Positions 16,481-27,852 of a DNA stretch of 64,000 nt are shown here, one piece after another. The stretch is taken from positions 1-64,000 of the forward strand of contig NZ_AEGR01000024.1 of the NCBI RefSeq assembly GCF_000211835.1, in the 5' to 3' direction. This stretch comes from Hylemonella gracilis ATCC 19624. GTDB lineage: Bacteria > Pseudomonadota > Gammaproteobacteria > Burkholderiales > Burkholderiaceae_C. The notes beneath the pieces are model-generated. The model was not told the origin of the DNA. It made no database searches and was given only the letters and a program-made list of their open reading frames with translations. How positions within the stretch are numbered: the first letter of the stretch is position 1; every line of letters begins with the position of its first letter. Position numbers and translations under genes: made by a program.

Positions 16481-17272
16481 TCATGCATGCGGGTGACCGC
16501 AGACCGGGCAAGCGGGGTTGCGAGGCACTTGCACCTCGTTCCAGCGCATGCGCAGGCCATCCAGCATCAGCAAGCGGCCGGTCAAGGGGGATGGCGCCTG
16601 CAAATGCGCGGTGGTCGATGGAGCCATGAGCAGCCGCAAGGCTTCCGCGGCCTGCATGGCACCGATGACACCTACGAGCGGCGCGAAGACGCCCATGGTG
16701 GAGCACAACACTTCCTCGAATGCCTCGTGGGGGTCAAACAGGCAGGCATAACAAGGCGCAGCCGTTTGGCGTGGGTCAAAGACCGCGATCTGTCCGTCGA
16801 AACGGATAACCGCGCCGGAAACCAAAGGTTTACGGGCTCGCACGCAAGCGGCATTCACGGCCTGCCGGGTGGCGTAGTTGTCACTGCAATCCAGAACCAC
16901 GTCCGCCTCGGCCACCAGGGTGGTCAGCAGCTCGGGGTCAGCGCGCCGCGCGATGGTTCGTACGTGCACACCTGGGTTGAGCGAGGCCATGGCGGCGGCG
17001 GCGGATGTGACTTTGGGTGAACCCACGCGCTCGGTGTCGTGCGCGATCTGCCGCTGCAGATTGGTGAGGTCCACCTCGTCGGGGTCCACCAGCGTGATGT
17101 GTCCTGCGCCAGCACCAACGCCCGCGGCGGCCAAGTACAGCGCTGCCGGAGAGCCCAGGCCACCCGCGCCAATCAGCACGGCTTTGCCGTTCAGGATGCG
17201 CTCCTGGCCCTCGACGCCGATTTCGTCCAGCAGGATATGCCGCGAATAACGCAGCAGCTCGTCATCGGTCAT
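16481..17272 (-). CDS. moeB: MoeB/ThiF-family adenylyltransferase
   Basis: A 263-residue E1-like enzyme that adenylates the C-terminus of a sulfur-carrier protein (MoaD or ThiS). It shows the nucleotide-binding GAGGLGSPAALYLAAAGVG, the magnesium and ATP region DPDEVDLTNLQRQIAH, DCSDNYATR, and the zinc pairs CYAC and CPVCGH. No rhodanese domain is attached. The gene starts 13 bp after ctpA and is probably part of a gpmA-ctpA-moeB transcript. Sequence alone does not tell molybdopterin from thiamine service. Confidence 0.88.
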   Translation of the reverse strand: MTDDELLRYSRHILLDEIGVEGQERILNGKAVLIGAGGLGSPAALYLAAAGVGAGAGHITLVDPDEVDLTNLQRQIAHDTERVGSPKVTSAAAAMASLNPGVHVRTIARRADPELLTTLVAEADVVLDCSDNYATRQAVNAACVRARKPLVSGAVIRFDGQIAVFDPRQTAAPCYACLFDPHEAFEEVLCSTMGVFAPLVGVIGAMQAAEALRLLMAPSTTAHLQAPSPLTGRLLMLDGLRMRWNEVQVPRNPACPVCGHPHA

Positions 17273-17285
17273 GAACTGAGCCGAA

Positions 17286-18728
17286 TCAGTTTTCTTTCGG
17301 CTCTTCCTTGCGTTCGGCCAGCGTCTTGCTGACCATCACCGGGCGGCCCTTGAGCTGGTTCAACGCCTGCATGAGCTGGAAGTCTTCCGCGCTGCCGTAT
17401 TCGGGCAGTTTGCGCTCGGCCGGCGGTTTCTTGGCTTCTTCCTCGAGGCGCTTCAGGGCTGCGTCGCGCGCCTTGGCGCGTTCGTCCTGCTGGCGTTTCT
17501 CTTCCTTGCCGTCTCCATTGGACAAGTGTTTGTCCAAATCCGCTTCGCGGGTGCGCAACGCGGCGAAAAGATCACCCTCGGGGGTTTCATCCACCAGCAC
17601 GTCCGGCAGGATGCCCTTGGCTTGAATGGAGCGGCCCGAAGGCGTGTAGTAACGCGCGGTGGTGATCTTCAGCCCCGTATCTGGACCCAGGGGGCGCACG
17701 GTCTGGACCGAACCCTTGCCAAAGGTTTGGCTGCCCATGAGCGTGGCGCGTTTGTGGTCTTGCAAGGCGCCGGCCACGATCTCGCTGGCCGAGGCGGAGC
17801 CTTCGTTGACGAGCACCACCAGGGGCACCTTTTTGAGCGCCTCGGGCAGGCGCTTGAGCGGATCCGCACCGCTGCGGCGCAGATAATGCTCGGGCGAGGC
17901 CTTGAAGGTGTACTTGCTTTCCGCCAATTGCCCGTCAGTCGACACGACGGTCACGTTCTCCGGCAGGAAGGCCGCGGAGATCGCGACCGCTGCGTCCAGC
18001 AAGCCGCCCGGATCGTTGCGCAGGTCCAGCACCAGCCCCTTGAGGTTGGGCTCTTGCTTGTAGATGTCACCAATTTTCTTGACGAAATCCTCGACGGAGC
18101 GCTCCTGGAACTGCGACAAGCGAACCCAGGCATAACCCGGCTCCACCACCTTGCCCTTGACGGACTGGGTCTTGATCTCCTCGCGCACGATGGTCACGGG
18201 GAAGGACCGGTTTTCGTCCTTGCGGAAGATGGTCAGAATGACCTTCGTGTTGGGCTCGCCGCGCATGCGCTTGACGGCTTCGTTCAGCGTCAGGCCCTTC
18301 ACGGCGGTGTCGTCAATGCGGGTGATCAGGTCATTGGTCTTGAGGCCAGCGCGATCGGCGGGTGAACCTTCGATGGGTGAGACGACCTTGACCAGCCCGT
18401 CTTCTTGGCTGATCTCGATGCCCACGCCCACGAAACGGCCCGAGGTGCCTTCGCGGAATTCCTTGTAGCTCTTCTTGTCGAAGTACTGGGAATGCGGGTC
18501 CAGGCTGGACACCATGCCCGAGATCGCGTCAGTGATCAGCTTTTTCTCGTCAACGGGTTCGACGTAGTCGGTCTTGATCAGGCTGAAGACAGCGGCCAGT
18601 TGTTGCAGCTCTTCCAGCGGCAGTGGCGCTGCGGCGTTGCGCGCGACGGTTTGCAGCGACACCGTGGTGAGTGCGCCCGCGAGCACGCCCAGTGAAACCC
18701 AGCCTGCGATTTTCAGTTTTTGCCCCAT
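17286..18728 (-). CDS. ctpA: Carboxy-terminal processing protease (S41)
   Basis: A 480-residue periplasmic serine protease. An N-terminal signal/anchor helix (KIAGWVSLGVLAGALTTVSL) is followed by a PDZ domain (about residues 85-170, GIEISQEDGLVKVVSPIEGS) and the S41 catalytic domain. The nucleophile lies in NEGSASASEIVAG and the general-base Lys in SQTFGKGSVQTVRPLG. The C-terminus is long, charged and probably coiled (KEEKRQQDERAKARDAALKR). The ATG at 18728 is chosen because it places the anchor helix at the N-terminus. The usual order downstream of gpmA in this lineage is kept. Confidence 0.93.
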   Translation of the reverse strand: MGQKLKIAGWVSLGVLAGALTTVSLQTVARNAAAPLPLEELQQLAAVFSLIKTDYVEPVDEKKLITDAISGMVSSLDPHSQYFDKKSYKEFREGTSGRFVGVGIEISQEDGLVKVVSPIEGSPADRAGLKTNDLITRIDDTAVKGLTLNEAVKRMRGEPNTKVILTIFRKDENRSFPVTIVREEIKTQSVKGKVVEPGYAWVRLSQFQERSVEDFVKKIGDIYKQEPNLKGLVLDLRNDPGGLLDAAVAISAAFLPENVTVVSTDGQLAESKYTFKASPEHYLRRSGADPLKRLPEALKKVPLVVLVNEGSASASEIVAGALQDHKRATLMGSQTFGKGSVQTVRPLGPDTGLKITTARYYTPSGRSIQAKGILPDVLVDETPEGDLFAALRTREADLDKHLSNGDGKEEKRQQDERAKARDAALKRLEEEAKKPPAERKLPEYGSAEDFQLMQALNQLKGRPVMVSKTLAERKEEPKEN

Positions 18729-18902
18729 GGTATGTGCCCGAGGAATAAGGAGGCTCGAATGAAGAGGCCTAAGTGTTGTTTTTGCCGCCCGCGCGAGGCG
18801 GGCGGAATCTGTAGCCAATATACACGCTCGCGGCTTTCTTGGGGCCAGCCAGGGGCATGGACGTGGCAATCTCCTGCGCCGCGAAAGGGGTCTGAGTGCT
18901 GT

Positions 18903-19643
18903 TCAGGTGCCCTGCCGCGCCACCGCGGCGGCGGCCTGCGCAGCGGCTTGCGCGTCGCCCAGGTAGTAGTGGCGGATGGGCCGCAGGTTGGCATCCAACT
19001 CGTAGACCAATGGTATGCCGTTGGGAATATTCAGGCCCACGATATCGGTGTCTGAAATTCCGTCCAGATGCTTGAGCAATGCCCGGATGGAATTGCCATG
19101 TGCAGCCACGACCAGGCGCTTGCCCGCCTTGATGGCTGGAGCCATGCTGTCGTTCCAGAAGGGGATGACCCGCGCAACCGTGTCCTTGAGGCACTCGGTC
19201 AGCGGAATGTCGGTGGGGGTCAGTTGGGCGTAGCGCCGATCGCCGCGCTCGCTGCGCGGATCGGTGGCCTCCAGCGCTGGCGGGGGCGTGTCGTAGCTGC
19301 GCCGCCAGACCAGGACCTGGGCTTCGCCGTATTGCCGCGTCATGTCGGCTTTGTTGAGGCCTTGGAGCGCCCCGTAGTGGCGCTCGTTCAGACGCCAATG
19401 CTTGACCACGGGCAGCCAGGCACGGTCCATGCCATCCAGCACGTGCCAGAGGGTGTGGATGGCGCGCCTGAGCACGCTGGTGTAAGCCACGTCGAAGTCA
19501 TAGCCTTCGGCTTTCAGCAGCTGGCCCGCGGCCATGGCCTGGGCCACGCCGGTGGGGGTGAGATCCACATCCGTCCAGCCGGTGAAGCGGTTTTCCAGGT
19601 TCCAGGTCGATTCACCATGGCGAATGAGCACAAGTTTGTACAT
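18903..19643 (-). CDS. gpmA: 2,3-bisphosphoglycerate-dependent phosphoglycerate mutase
   Basis: A 246-residue histidine-phosphatase-fold enzyme interconverting 3- and 2-phosphoglycerate. The N-terminus [20 protein letters not shown] contains the catalytic His in RHGE; other family segments are [28 protein letters not shown] and [20 protein letters not shown]. The start at 19643 gives the family N-terminus. The frame extends upstream over 250 codons antisense to rhodanese and grxC, which is not coding. A 174-bp gap precedes ctpA on the same strand. Confidence 0.96.
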   Translation of the reverse strand: MYKLVLIRHGESTWNLENRFTGWTDVDLTPTGVAQAMAAGQLLKAEGYDFDVAYTSVLRRAIHTLWHVLDGMDRAWLPVVKHWRLNERHYGALQGLNKADMTRQYGEAQVLVWRRSYDTPPPALEATDPRSERGDRRYAQLTPTDIPLTECLKDTVARVIPFWNDSMAPAIKAGKRLVVAAHGNSIRALLKHLDGISDTDIVGLNIPNGIPLVYELDANLRPIRHYYLGDAQAAAQAAAAVARQGT

Positions 19644-19736
19644 GGGGCTTGAATATGGGTAAGAAAGGAGTTTTGCGCGGGGGAAAGCCCGCCATTTTAA
19701 AATCCCATTCTTTCTAGAACCGGTGCAAGGATTTCC

Positions 19737-20171
19737 GTGGATTTCATTCTTCATAACTGGGCCCTGATTCTTGTGGTCCTCGTCTCCGGCTTGCTGCTCT
19801 TGCGTCCAGCCTTGAGCGGTGCAGGTGCCTTGGCTCCTGCCGAGGCTGTGCAACTCATCAATCGTGAAAAAGCGGTGCTGGTCGACGTCAGCTCGGCCGA
19901 CGAGTACGCCGCGGCGCATGCCAATGGCGCGAAAAACGTGCCCTTGGCGCAACTGAAGGAGCAACTGCCTCAGGCGGTGAAGAACAAGGCCTTGCCCGTG
20001 ATCTTCATGTGCGCCAGCGGTTCGCGTGCCGCCACCGCGGCTCGCATGGCCAAGGGCCTGGGGTATGACCGTGCCTTGGCCCTGGCGGGCGGATTGAAGG
20101 GCTGGCGTGCGGCCAACCTGCCAGTGGCTTCCTCCGCCCAGCCCCAGGACAACAAAACCTCCAAGGCCTGA
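19737..20171 (+). CDS. Membrane-anchored rhodanese-like protein
   Basis: A 144-residue protein with one N-terminal transmembrane helix ([19 protein letters not shown]) and a rhodanese domain. The active-site loop is [12 protein letters not shown], whose Cys would carry persulfide sulfur. The start is GTG at 19737, preceded by AAGGA at 19727-19731. The gene is 3 bp from grxC and heads the conserved rhodanese-grxC-secB run. The physiological sulfur acceptor is unknown. gpmA is divergent across a 93-bp gap. Confidence 0.9.
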   Translation: MDFILHNWALILVVLVSGLLLLRPALSGAGALAPAEAVQLINREKAVLVDVSSADEYAAAHANGAKNVPLAQLKEQLPQAVKNKALPVIFMCASGSRAATAARMAKGLGYDRALALAGGLKGWRAANLPVASSAQPQDNKTSKA

Positions 20172-20174
20172 GCC

Positions 20175-20441
20175 ATGCAGCCCGTCAAGATGTACACCAC
20201 CGCAGTCTGCCCCTATTGCATCCGCGCCAAGCAGCTGCTCAAGGCCCGGGGCGTTGAGCAGATCGAGGAGATTCGCATCGATGCCGATCCGTCTCAACGT
20301 GATCAGATGATGTCCCTCACCGGCCGCCGCACGGTGCCGCAGATTTTCATTGGTGAGACCCATGTCGGCGGCTGCGATGATCTGATGGCCTTGGACGCCC
20401 AAGGCGGGCTGATGCCCTTGCTAGGTCATACTCCCGCCTGA
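20175..20441 (+). CDS. grxC: Glutaredoxin 3
   Basis: An 88-residue dithiol glutaredoxin with active site CPYC in [17 protein letters not shown]. The cis-proline and glutathione-binding segments [20 protein letters not shown] follow. It reduces protein disulfides and glutathione mixed disulfides. It starts 3 bp after the rhodanese gene and sits 99 bp before secB, as in many beta- and gammaproteobacteria. Confidence 0.96.
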   Translation: MQPVKMYTTAVCPYCIRAKQLLKARGVEQIEEIRIDADPSQRDQMMSLTGRRTVPQIFIGETHVGGCDDLMALDAQGGLMPLLGHTPA

Positions 20442-20540
20442 CGCGTCGGCTGCATCGCGCGCGATTCGTTCAAGCCCCCTGGCGAATGAGGTCGGGCGGG
20501 CAGAGCCTCCATTCCAATTCCAGACCACAGAGACCACACC

Positions 20541-21005
20541 ATGGCCGAACCACAGCCCGTCTTCCAGATTCAGCGCGTCTACCTCAAGGAAGCCTCGCTG
20601 GAGCAACCCAATTCCCCGGCCATCTTTTTGCAAAACGAGCAGCCCTCGGTGGACATCCAGCTCAACGTCGCGGGCGAGCCGGTGGCGGATGGCATGTTCG
20701 AGGTCAGCGTGACCGCGACGGTCACCACCAAGATCGCGGACAAGACCGTGTTCCTGGTCGAGGCCAAGCAGGCTGGCATCTTCGAGATCCGCAACGTCCC
20801 CGCGACCCAGATGGGCCCCGTCTTGGGCGTGGTCTGCCCGCAGATCGTGTTTCCCTACCTGCGCGGCAACGTCGCGGACTTGGTGCAGCGCGCTGGTTTC
20901 CCGCCGGTGCACTTGCAAGAGATCAATTTCCAGGCCCTGTATGAACAGCAGCAGGCGTCCGCCAACGGTGCCCCGAACGGTGCGGCGGGGCAGCAGATCC
21001 AGTAA
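20541..21005 (+). CDS. secB: Protein-export chaperone SecB
   Basis: A 154-residue protein matching SecB, the tetrameric cytosolic chaperone that keeps preproteins unfolded and delivers them to SecA. Characteristic segments are [50 protein letters not shown] and [19 protein letters not shown]. Length is normal. It lies between grxC and gpsA, its usual neighbours. Confidence 0.97.
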   Translation: MAEPQPVFQIQRVYLKEASLEQPNSPAIFLQNEQPSVDIQLNVAGEPVADGMFEVSVTATVTTKIADKTVFLVEAKQAGIFEIRNVPATQMGPVLGVVCPQIVFPYLRGNVADLVQRAGFPPVHLQEINFQALYEQQQASANGAPNGAAGQQIQ

Positions 21006-21026
21006 AGCTGGCTGGGGCATTCCGGC

Positions 21027-22061
21027 ATGAACATCCTGGTCCTGGGCGCGGGGGCATGGGGCACCGCACTGGCGGTCAGCGCCAGCGCGAACCCGCGTCA
21101 GGCCCACCAAGTCACCCTGTGGGCGCGCGACGCGTCGCAGGCGCGCGCCATGCGCGCCGACCACGTGAATGCGCGGTATCTGCCAGGCTTGCATCTGCCC
21201 GAGGGGCTGCGCATCGTGGACGGCACGGATGTCGCCCGTTTCTGCGGCGGGCAGGACTTGGTCATTCTCGGCGCTCCCATGGCCGGCCTGCGGGAATTGC
21301 TGCAGGAACTGCGCGATTGCCGGGTGCCCGTGGCCTGGATCTGCAAGGGCTTGGAGCGCAGCCGGTCTGCTGCCGGTGAGACGCAGCCAGCGCAGTCCGT
21401 GGGATTGATGGCGCACGAGGTCCAGGCCGAGGTGGCTCCGCAACTGCTGTCCGGTGTCCTGAGTGGCCCGAGCTTCGCGCAGGAAGTCGCTTTGGGCCGC
21501 CCGACTGCGCTGGTCGCGGCCAGCGCACACGCTCTGGTGCGCGAACGCCTGGTGCAGGCCTTCCACAGCCCACGCCTGCGGGTCTACGAAAACGACGATC
21601 TGGTGGGCGTGGAAGTGGGCGGCGCGGTCAAGAACATCCTGGCCATTGCCACCGGCCTGTGCGATGGCCTGAACCTGGGTTTGAATGCCCGCGCCGCGCT
21701 GATCACCCGCGGCCTGGCCGAAATGATGCGGTTTGGCCTTGCCTTGGGGGCTCGCGCCGAGACCTTCATGGGCTTGTCCGGCCTGGGGGATCTGGTGCTG
21801 ACAGCCACCGGCGACCTCAGCCGCAACCGCAAAGTGGGCCTGTTACTGGCTCAGGGCAAAACCTTGAACGAGGCCGTGACTTCACTCGGGCATGTGGCCG
21901 AAGGGGTCTACTGCGCCCGCACGGTCGCGCAAAGAGCGCGGCATCTGGGCGTGGACATGCCCATCACCGAGGCCGTCGTGGCCCTGCTGGATGGCGAGAT
22001 GCAGCCGCAGCAGGCCGTGCAGGCCCTGATGGAGCGCGAGCCCAGTTCTGAAATCCGTTGA
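21027..22061 (+). CDS. gpsA: Glycerol-3-phosphate dehydrogenase [NAD(P)+]
   Basis: A 344-residue enzyme that reduces dihydroxyacetone phosphate to sn-glycerol 3-phosphate for phospholipid synthesis. It has an N-terminal Rossmann motif, [14 protein letters not shown], and the family segments [38 protein letters not shown] (with the catalytic Lys) and [20 protein letters not shown]. It is slightly longer than the E. coli protein because of a loop near residue 115 ([15 protein letters not shown]). Confidence 0.96.
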   Translation: MNILVLGAGAWGTALAVSASANPRQAHQVTLWARDASQARAMRADHVNARYLPGLHLPEGLRIVDGTDVARFCGGQDLVILGAPMAGLRELLQELRDCRVPVAWICKGLERSRSAAGETQPAQSVGLMAHEVQAEVAPQLLSGVLSGPSFAQEVALGRPTALVAASAHALVRERLVQAFHSPRLRVYENDDLVGVEVGGAVKNILAIATGLCDGLNLGLNARAALITRGLAEMMRFGLALGARAETFMGLSGLGDLVLTATGDLSRNRKVGLLLAQGKTLNEAVTSLGHVAEGVYCARTVAQRARHLGVDMPITEAVVALLDGEMQPQQAVQALMEREPSSEIR

Positions 22062-22071
22062 TGGGAATGCC

Positions 22072-22977
22072 ATGTCCGTGACGACTTCTCCCGTGCTTGA
22101 ATACACCGCCGACATGCTGCGGGACCTGGCGCAGGCCGACGTGGCGCGCGCGCTGATGGAAGACGTGGGCGACGGTGATCTGACGGCGGCCTTGGTGCCC
22201 GCCAGCAAAACCGCGCGCGCCCGAATCCTCGCGCGTGAAGCCGCAATCATTTGTGGTGTTCCTTGGGCCGAGGCCGCCTTGCGGCAGGCAGCGCCCGGCT
22301 CGCAATGGAACTGGCGGGTGGCCGAAGGTCAGCGCTGCCAGCCAGACCAGACCGTGCTGGAGCTGACGGGGCCCGCGCGCGGCTTGCTGACGGCCGAGCG
22401 CACCGTGCTGAACTTTCTGCAGTTGCTCAGCGCCGTGGCCACCCGCACCGCAGACTACGTCGCAGCGATCGCCGAGGTGTCTGGCACCCGCGGCAACGTG
22501 CGCGCCCGCATCGTCGACACCCGCAAGACCTTGCCCGGCCTTCGGCTGGCGCAGAAATACGCGGTGCACTGCGGCGGGGGCTGGAACCACCGCATCGGGC
22601 TGTACGACGCGGTGCTGATCAAGGAAAACCACATCGCCGCCGCGGGCGGCGTGACCGAGGTTCTGGCCCAGGTGCGCGCCACTGCCTCCATTGCGGGCGC
22701 GGCCAAGTTCGTCGAAATCGAAGTCGAGACACTGACCCAGCTCGAAGAGGCCCTACTGGCCGGTGCCACCATGGTGCTGCTGGACAATATGGACTTGCCG
22801 ACGCTGCGCGAGGCCGTGCGCATCAACGCGGGTCGGGCGATCCTCGAGGTCTCCGGCGGCGTGAACATGGGCACGGTGCGCGAGATCGCGGCCACGGGCG
22901 TGGATCGCATCTCGATTGGCGCCTTGACGAAAGACGTGAAAGCCATCGATTTCTCGATGCGTTTCACGGACCTGTGA
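22072..22977 (+). CDS. nadC: Quinolinate phosphoribosyltransferase (decarboxylating)
   Basis: A 301-residue enzyme converting quinolinate and PRPP to nicotinate mononucleotide. It shows [60 protein letters not shown] and [20 protein letters not shown], with binding Arg, His and Lys residues in place. It is 10 bp after gpsA and 26 bp before nadA. nadB, the other quinolinate gene, is not in the window. Confidence 0.95.
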   Translation: MSVTTSPVLEYTADMLRDLAQADVARALMEDVGDGDLTAALVPASKTARARILAREAAIICGVPWAEAALRQAAPGSQWNWRVAEGQRCQPDQTVLELTGPARGLLTAERTVLNFLQLLSAVATRTADYVAAIAEVSGTRGNVRARIVDTRKTLPGLRLAQKYAVHCGGGWNHRIGLYDAVLIKENHIAAAGGVTEVLAQVRATASIAGAAKFVEIEVETLTQLEEALLAGATMVLLDNMDLPTLREAVRINAGRAILEVSGGVNMGTVREIAATGVDRISIGALTKDVKAIDFSMRFTDL

Positions 22978-23003
22978 CGGTCGGTTGGAATGATGGAGCA
23001 ATG

Positions 23004-24125
23004 ATGGGCAGCGCAGTCATCGACGTCGAATACGAGCAACCCGAAAACCTGAGCGCAGGCGCGGCGTGTTCCACGCACCATGCCTGGGCTCGCGTGCCGG
23101 CCGAGCCCGCGCCCGCCGAGCGTGTCGCGCTCAAGGACAAGATTCGCCGCCTGCTCAAGGAAAAGAACGCCGTCATGGTGTCGCACTACTACGTGCACCC
23201 CGACCTGCAGGACCTGGCCGAGGAAACCGGTGGCATCGTCAGCGACTCGCTGGAAATGGCCCGCTTTGGGCGCGATCACGCGGCGCAGACCCTGGTGGTG
23301 TCCGGCGTGCGTTTCATGGGCGAGACGGCCAAGATTCTCAGCCCCGAAAAGACCATCCTGATGCCCGACCTGGACGCGACCTGCTCGCTGGACCTGGGCT
23401 GTCCGGTGGACGAATTCAGCGCCTTCTGCGACGCGCACCCAGACCGCACCGTGGTTGTCTACGCCAACACCAGCGCGGCGGTGAAGGCGCGTTCGGACTG
23501 GCTGGTCACCTCCAGCTGCGCGCTGGACATCGTGCGTGCCTTGAAAGACCAGGGTCACAAGATTCTCTGGGCACCCGACCGCCACCTGGGCGCCTACATC
23601 GAACGCGAGACTGGCGCCGACATGCTGATGTGGAACGGCGCCTGCATCGTGCATGACGAGTTCAAGGCCTTTGAGCTGGAGGAACTCAAGAAGGAACACC
23701 CGAAAGCCAAGGTGCTGGTGCACCCGGAGTCGCCCAGTGGCGTGGTGGCGCTGGCGGACGCCGTGGGTTCGACCTCGGGCATTTTGAAGGCGGCGAAGGA
23801 GCTCGACGCACAAGAGTTCATCGTCGCCACCGACAAGGGCATGATGCACAAGCTGCGCACGCTCAACCCGGGCAAGACCTTCATCGAGGCCCCCACGGCG
23901 GGCAACAGCGCCACCTGCAAGAGCTGCGCGCACTGCCCCTGGATGGCCATGAACGGCCTGGCGGGCGTGGCCCATGTGCTCGAGACGGGCCTGAACGAAG
24001 TCCACGTCGATCCCACCCTGATTCCCCGCGCGCGCCAGCCCATTGACCGCATGCTGGCCTTCACGGCCGCGCAGAAGGCGGGCCAGCCGGTGACTGGCCT
24101 GGTGCCCCACCTCGGCGCGGCCTGA
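23004..24125 (+). CDS. nadA: Quinolinate synthase A
   Basis: About 373 residues. NadA condenses iminoaspartate with dihydroxyacetone phosphate on a 4Fe-4S cluster. Three cluster cysteines are in [28 protein letters not shown] and [13 protein letters not shown]. Substrate-binding parts include [20 protein letters not shown] and [14 protein letters not shown]. The start is ambiguous between ATG 23001 and 23004; GGAG at 22995-22998 favours 23004. The first 45 residues are not conserved. Confidence 0.94.
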   Translation: MGSAVIDVEYEQPENLSAGAACSTHHAWARVPAEPAPAERVALKDKIRRLLKEKNAVMVSHYYVHPDLQDLAEETGGIVSDSLEMARFGRDHAAQTLVVSGVRFMGETAKILSPEKTILMPDLDATCSLDLGCPVDEFSAFCDAHPDRTVVVYANTSAAVKARSDWLVTSSCALDIVRALKDQGHKILWAPDRHLGAYIERETGADMLMWNGACIVHDEFKAFELEELKKEHPKAKVLVHPESPSGVVALADAVGSTSGILKAAKELDAQEFIVATDKGMMHKLRTLNPGKTFIEAPTAGNSATCKSCAHCPWMAMNGLAGVAHVLETGLNEVHVDPTLIPRARQPIDRMLAFTAAQKAGQPVTGLVPHLGAA

Positions 24126-24230
24126 AGGCGTGGTCGGCCAGGTTGCGGAGTGTTTTGTTCCGGCCCCTCATAATCGCTGACCGCCCATCCGAGACGCATC
24201 TGAGCATCTGAGTCTGGAGACGCCGCCGCC

Positions 24231-25003
<773 letters not shown>

Positions 25004-25006
25004 AGT

Positions 25007-25684
25007 TCAGGCCGCAGGTTTGCTGTCCGCCAGATTCTTGTCCACCGTCGCCGGAGTTGTTGGCGTGTCCGGGGCCTCTGATTTTTGCGGCTTCGGTGGT
25101 TTCGGCCGTGGCGGCTTGCTCGTGTGGATGTGCATGGTGGCCTTGTCCATGGCGCCGCTGAGCAGATCCGGCAGGGCCTGGAGGGTGCGGATCATGGCGT
25201 CCTCGATGGCAGCGCGGTGGTCGAGCGATGGCTTCTTGAGCACCCAGCTCACGACCTCGGACTTCACGCCGGGATGGCCCACGCCGATGCGCAATCGCCA
25301 ATAGTCGTCGCTCCCCAGTTGCGCGTGCAGGCTGCGCAGGCCGTTGTGTCCGGCATGGCCGCCGCCGCGCTTGAGCTTGACTTCACCCGGCACGATGTCC
25401 ATCTCGTCATGGGCGACCAGGATTTCATCGGGCTGGATCTTGAAGAAGCGCGCCAGTGCCGCGACCGATCTGCCGGATTCGTTCATGAACGTCATGGGCT
25501 CCAGCAGCCAGAGCGTCTGCCCTTTGTACGTGGTGCGAGCCACGAGGCCTTGGTAGCCTCTGTCAAGGGTCAGCCCGGCCTTCAGTTCACGGGCTACAGC
25601 ATCGATCCACCAGAAGCCGGCGTTGTGGCGTGTGGCTTCGTATTCAGGGCCAGGGTTACCCAAGCCGACGAGGAGTTTGAGCAT
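25007..25684 (-). CDS. pth: Peptidyl-tRNA hydrolase
   Basis: About 225 residues. It releases tRNA from stalled peptidyl-tRNA. Signature segments are [20 protein letters not shown] (catalytic His), [35 protein letters not shown] and [13 protein letters not shown]. After about residue 190 there is a Pro/Lys-rich tail ([13 protein letters not shown]) beyond the usual enzyme length. The start at 25684 gives the family N-terminus [10 protein letters not shown]; an ATG 33 bases upstream is also in frame and neither has a clear ribosome binding site. Confidence 0.95.
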   Translation of the reverse strand: MLKLLVGLGNPGPEYEATRHNAGFWWIDAVARELKAGLTLDRGYQGLVARTTYKGQTLWLLEPMTFMNESGRSVAALARFFKIQPDEILVAHDEMDIVPGEVKLKRGGGHAGHNGLRSLHAQLGSDDYWRLRIGVGHPGVKSEVVSWVLKKPSLDHRAAIEDAMIRTLQALPDLLSGAMDKATMHIHTSKPPRPKPPKPQKSEAPDTPTTPATVDKNLADSKPAA

Positions 25685-25732
25685 GGCGGGATTATCGGGG
25701 ACCGCGAGTGACGGCATGCAGAGGCTGGAATG

Positions 25733-25760
25733 AAAACGGCCCGCCGAGGCGGGCCGTTTT
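25733..25760 (-). terminator. Bidirectional rho-independent terminator after rplY
   Basis: AAAACGGCCCGCC and GGCGGGCCGTTTT-type arms form a 12-bp GC-rich stem with a very short loop, with A4 on one side and T4 on the other. It lies between rplY and pth. It could end the prs-rplY transcript and leave pth to its own promoter. Confidence 0.8.
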
Positions 25761-25810
25761 GGGAGCAGGGACCGGGCAGTCGCGCCCGGACCTTGTCACA
25801 ACCAAGAGGA

Positions 25811-26467
25811 TTACTTCTTGGCGGGGGCCTTGGCCGGAGCTGCTTTTGCCGGAGCGGCCTTGGCATCGGCGGCCGGAGCGGCTTCGGCGGCGGGGGCTGC
25901 TTCTTCCTCGCCCGCGGGCGCCACTGCGGCAACCAGCACCGGGTTGGTCTTGCCGTGGGTCACGGCCGTCACGCCCTTGGGCAGGGTGATGTCCTTGAGG
26001 TGCAGGGATGCGCCCTTGGTCAGCTTGCTCAGGTCCACGGCGATGAATTCGGGCAGATCCTTGGGCAGGCAGGAGATTTCCAGCTCGGTGACGATGTGGT
26101 TCACCAGTGACTTGTCCTTGATGGCGGGCGAGTTTTCCTCGCCGCTGTAGTGCAGCGGCACCTTCATGTGCAGCTTGGTGTTGGCGTCCACGCGCTGGAA
26201 GTCAATGTGCAGCACCAGGGGCTTGTAGGGGTGCATCTGCACGTCGCGCAGCAGCACCTGATTGCTCTTGCCGTTCAGTTCCATGTCGAGGATGGACGAA
26301 TGGAAGGCTTCCTTCTTCAGGGCATGCCACAGGGCATTGTGGTCCAGCTCGATCAGCGAGGGTTCAACGGTGCCACCGTAGACGATGCCGGGCGTGCGGC
26401 CCGTGTGACGCAGGCGGCGGCTCGCACCCGTACCTTGCTTGGCGCGCTCAAAAGCGACGAATTTCAT
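25811..26467 (-). CDS. rplY: 50S ribosomal protein L25 (Ctc form)
   Basis: A 218-residue long-form L25/Ctc protein that binds 5S rRNA. The N-terminal domain ([30 protein letters not shown]) and the TL5-like C-terminal domain ([20 protein letters not shown]) are present. An Ala/Lys/Pro-rich tail follows ([14 protein letters not shown]). It lies 135 bp downstream of prs and is followed by pth, the standard order. Confidence 0.96.
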   Translation of the reverse strand: MKFVAFERAKQGTGASRRLRHTGRTPGIVYGGTVEPSLIELDHNALWHALKKEAFHSSILDMELNGKSNQVLLRDVQMHPYKPLVLHIDFQRVDANTKLHMKVPLHYSGEENSPAIKDKSLVNHIVTELEISCLPKDLPEFIAVDLSKLTKGASLHLKDITLPKGVTAVTHGKTNPVLVAAVAPAGEEEAAPAAEAAPAADAKAAPAKAAPAKAPAKK

Positions 26468-26548
26468 GGTTCACTCCTTGTGGAAGATTGATGCATCAAT
26501 GCTTCCTTCGGAACCCACCGCGACCAGTGTGGTTCCGGTTTCAACAAT

Positions 26549-26570
26549 GCCCGCGTCTTTCGATGCGGGC
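26549..26570 (-). promoter_or_regulatory. Hairpin in the rplY leader
   Basis: On the minus strand GCCCGC and GCGGGC pair around the 10-base loop ATCGAAAGAC, about 80 bases upstream of the rplY start and 33 bases after prs. It is either the weak end of the prs message or a leader structure controlling L25. Confidence 0.4.
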
Positions 26571-26602
26571 GGCTTTTGGTCTCGCAGCTGGGCGGTTGCT
26601 GC

Positions 26603-27586
26603 TCACAGCAGCGGCGCGTCCTGCTCCGAGAACAAACTCAGGACCGACTCGCCTCGGGCGATGCGGTGGATGGTCTCCGCGAACAGCGGGGCCACGGACA
26701 ATTGGCGGATCTTGTCGCAGGCGCGGGCCAGTTCGGCTAGCGGGATGGTGTTGGTCACCACCACCTCGTCCAGCGCGGTGCTCTTGGAAATGCGCTCGAT
26801 GGCGGGGCCAGACAGAATGGGGTGGGTGCAGTAGGCGTAGACGCTTTTCGCGCCGCGCTCCTTCAGCACCTCGGCGGCCTTCACCAACGTGCCAGCGGTG
26901 TCGATCATGTCGTCCATGATCACGCAGTTGCGGCCTTCGATGTCGCCGATCACGTTCATCACTTCGCTGACGTTGGCCTTGGGACGGCGCTTGTCGATGA
27001 TGGCGAGGTCGCAATTGAGCTGTTTGGCCAGCGCGCGGGCGCGCACCACACCGCCCACGTCGGGGCTGACGACGATCAGGTCCTCGTAATTTTGCTGACG
27101 CAGGTCACCCAGCAGCACCGGCGAGGCGTAGATGTTGTCCACCGGGATGTTGAAGAAGCCCTGGATCTGGTCGGCATGCAGGTCCATGGTCAGCACGCTG
27201 GAAACACCCACGGTTTGCAGCAGGTTGGCCACCACCTTGGCCGAGATCGGCACGCGGCTGGAGCGCGGGCGCCGATCCTGGCGGGCGTAACCGAAATAGG
27301 GGATGACGGCGCTGATGCGTTCGGCCGACGCGCGCTTGAGCGCATCCACCATGATCAGCAGTTCCATCAGCGAATCATTGGTCGGCGCACAAGTGGACTG
27401 CACCACGAACACGTCGCGGGCGCGCACGTTCTGGTTGATTTCAACCGTGACTTCGCCGTCGGAGAAACGCCCAACGGTTGCCGCGCCAAGACTGATGCCC
27501 AAATGCTTGGCAATGTCCGCCGCCAGGGTGGGGTTGGCATTGCCCGTGAAGAGCATGAAATCCGGGGATGAGGCTGCGATCTGCAT
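26603..27586 (-). CDS. prs: Ribose-phosphate pyrophosphokinase
   Basis: A 327-residue class I PRPP synthetase. It carries the flexible-loop motif [20 protein letters not shown], the PRPP signature [20 protein letters not shown], and the ribose-5-phosphate loop [24 protein letters not shown] feeds nucleotide, NAD and histidine synthesis. The start is placed at 27586 so that the protein begins a few residues before [10 protein letters not shown]; the longer frame would run through the tRNA-Gln gene. Confidence 0.97.
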   Translation of the reverse strand: MQIAASSPDFMLFTGNANPTLAADIAKHLGISLGAATVGRFSDGEVTVEINQNVRARDVFVVQSTCAPTNDSLMELLIMVDALKRASAERISAVIPYFGYARQDRRPRSSRVPISAKVVANLLQTVGVSSVLTMDLHADQIQGFFNIPVDNIYASPVLLGDLRQQNYEDLIVVSPDVGGVVRARALAKQLNCDLAIIDKRRPKANVSEVMNVIGDIEGRNCVIMDDMIDTAGTLVKAAEVLKERGAKSVYAYCTHPILSGPAIERISKSTALDEVVVTNTIPLAELARACDKIRQLSVAPLFAETIHRIARGESVLSLFSEQDAPLL

Positions 27587-27672
27587 GGAAGAGCCCAGCG
27601 TGGAGACGTCGGAGGTGGAAGGTGGCAACGCGCTTGTTTGAAGCGTGGGTGACTGGTACGAATGCAGGAATT

Positions 27673-27749
27673 TGGCAGGGGAGGAAGGACTCGAACCCTC
27701 GCATGCCGGAATCAAAATCCGGTGCCTTAACCAACTTGGCGACTCCCCT
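27673..27749 (-). tRNA. tRNA-Gln (anticodon TTG)
   Basis: A 77-base cloverleaf with encoded CCA. The acceptor arms AGGGGAG and CTCCCCT pair, with discriminator G. The anticodon stem is CCGGA/TCCGG with loop TTTTGAT, giving anticodon TTG. The T arm contains GGTTCGAGTCC. It lies between ispE and prs, its usual place in betaproteobacteria. Confidence 0.97.
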
Positions 27750-27852
27750 ACACAGGTCGACGGTCAGTCACCACAACCGCCCACCTCAAAACTCGTTCAC
27801 TTCGGACTGAATCCGAACTCCCTGACGTTTTCTTGCGCCGGGCATCCTTCGG

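Noticed and set aside
19644-20402. Long upstream extension of the gpmA frame
   Set aside because: It runs antisense to the rhodanese and grxC genes; the family N-terminus [11 protein letters not shown] begins at 19643.
22455-24110. Long minus-strand open frame opposite nadC and nadA
   Set aside because: Antisense shadow of two conserved enzymes; composition and lack of motifs argue against coding.
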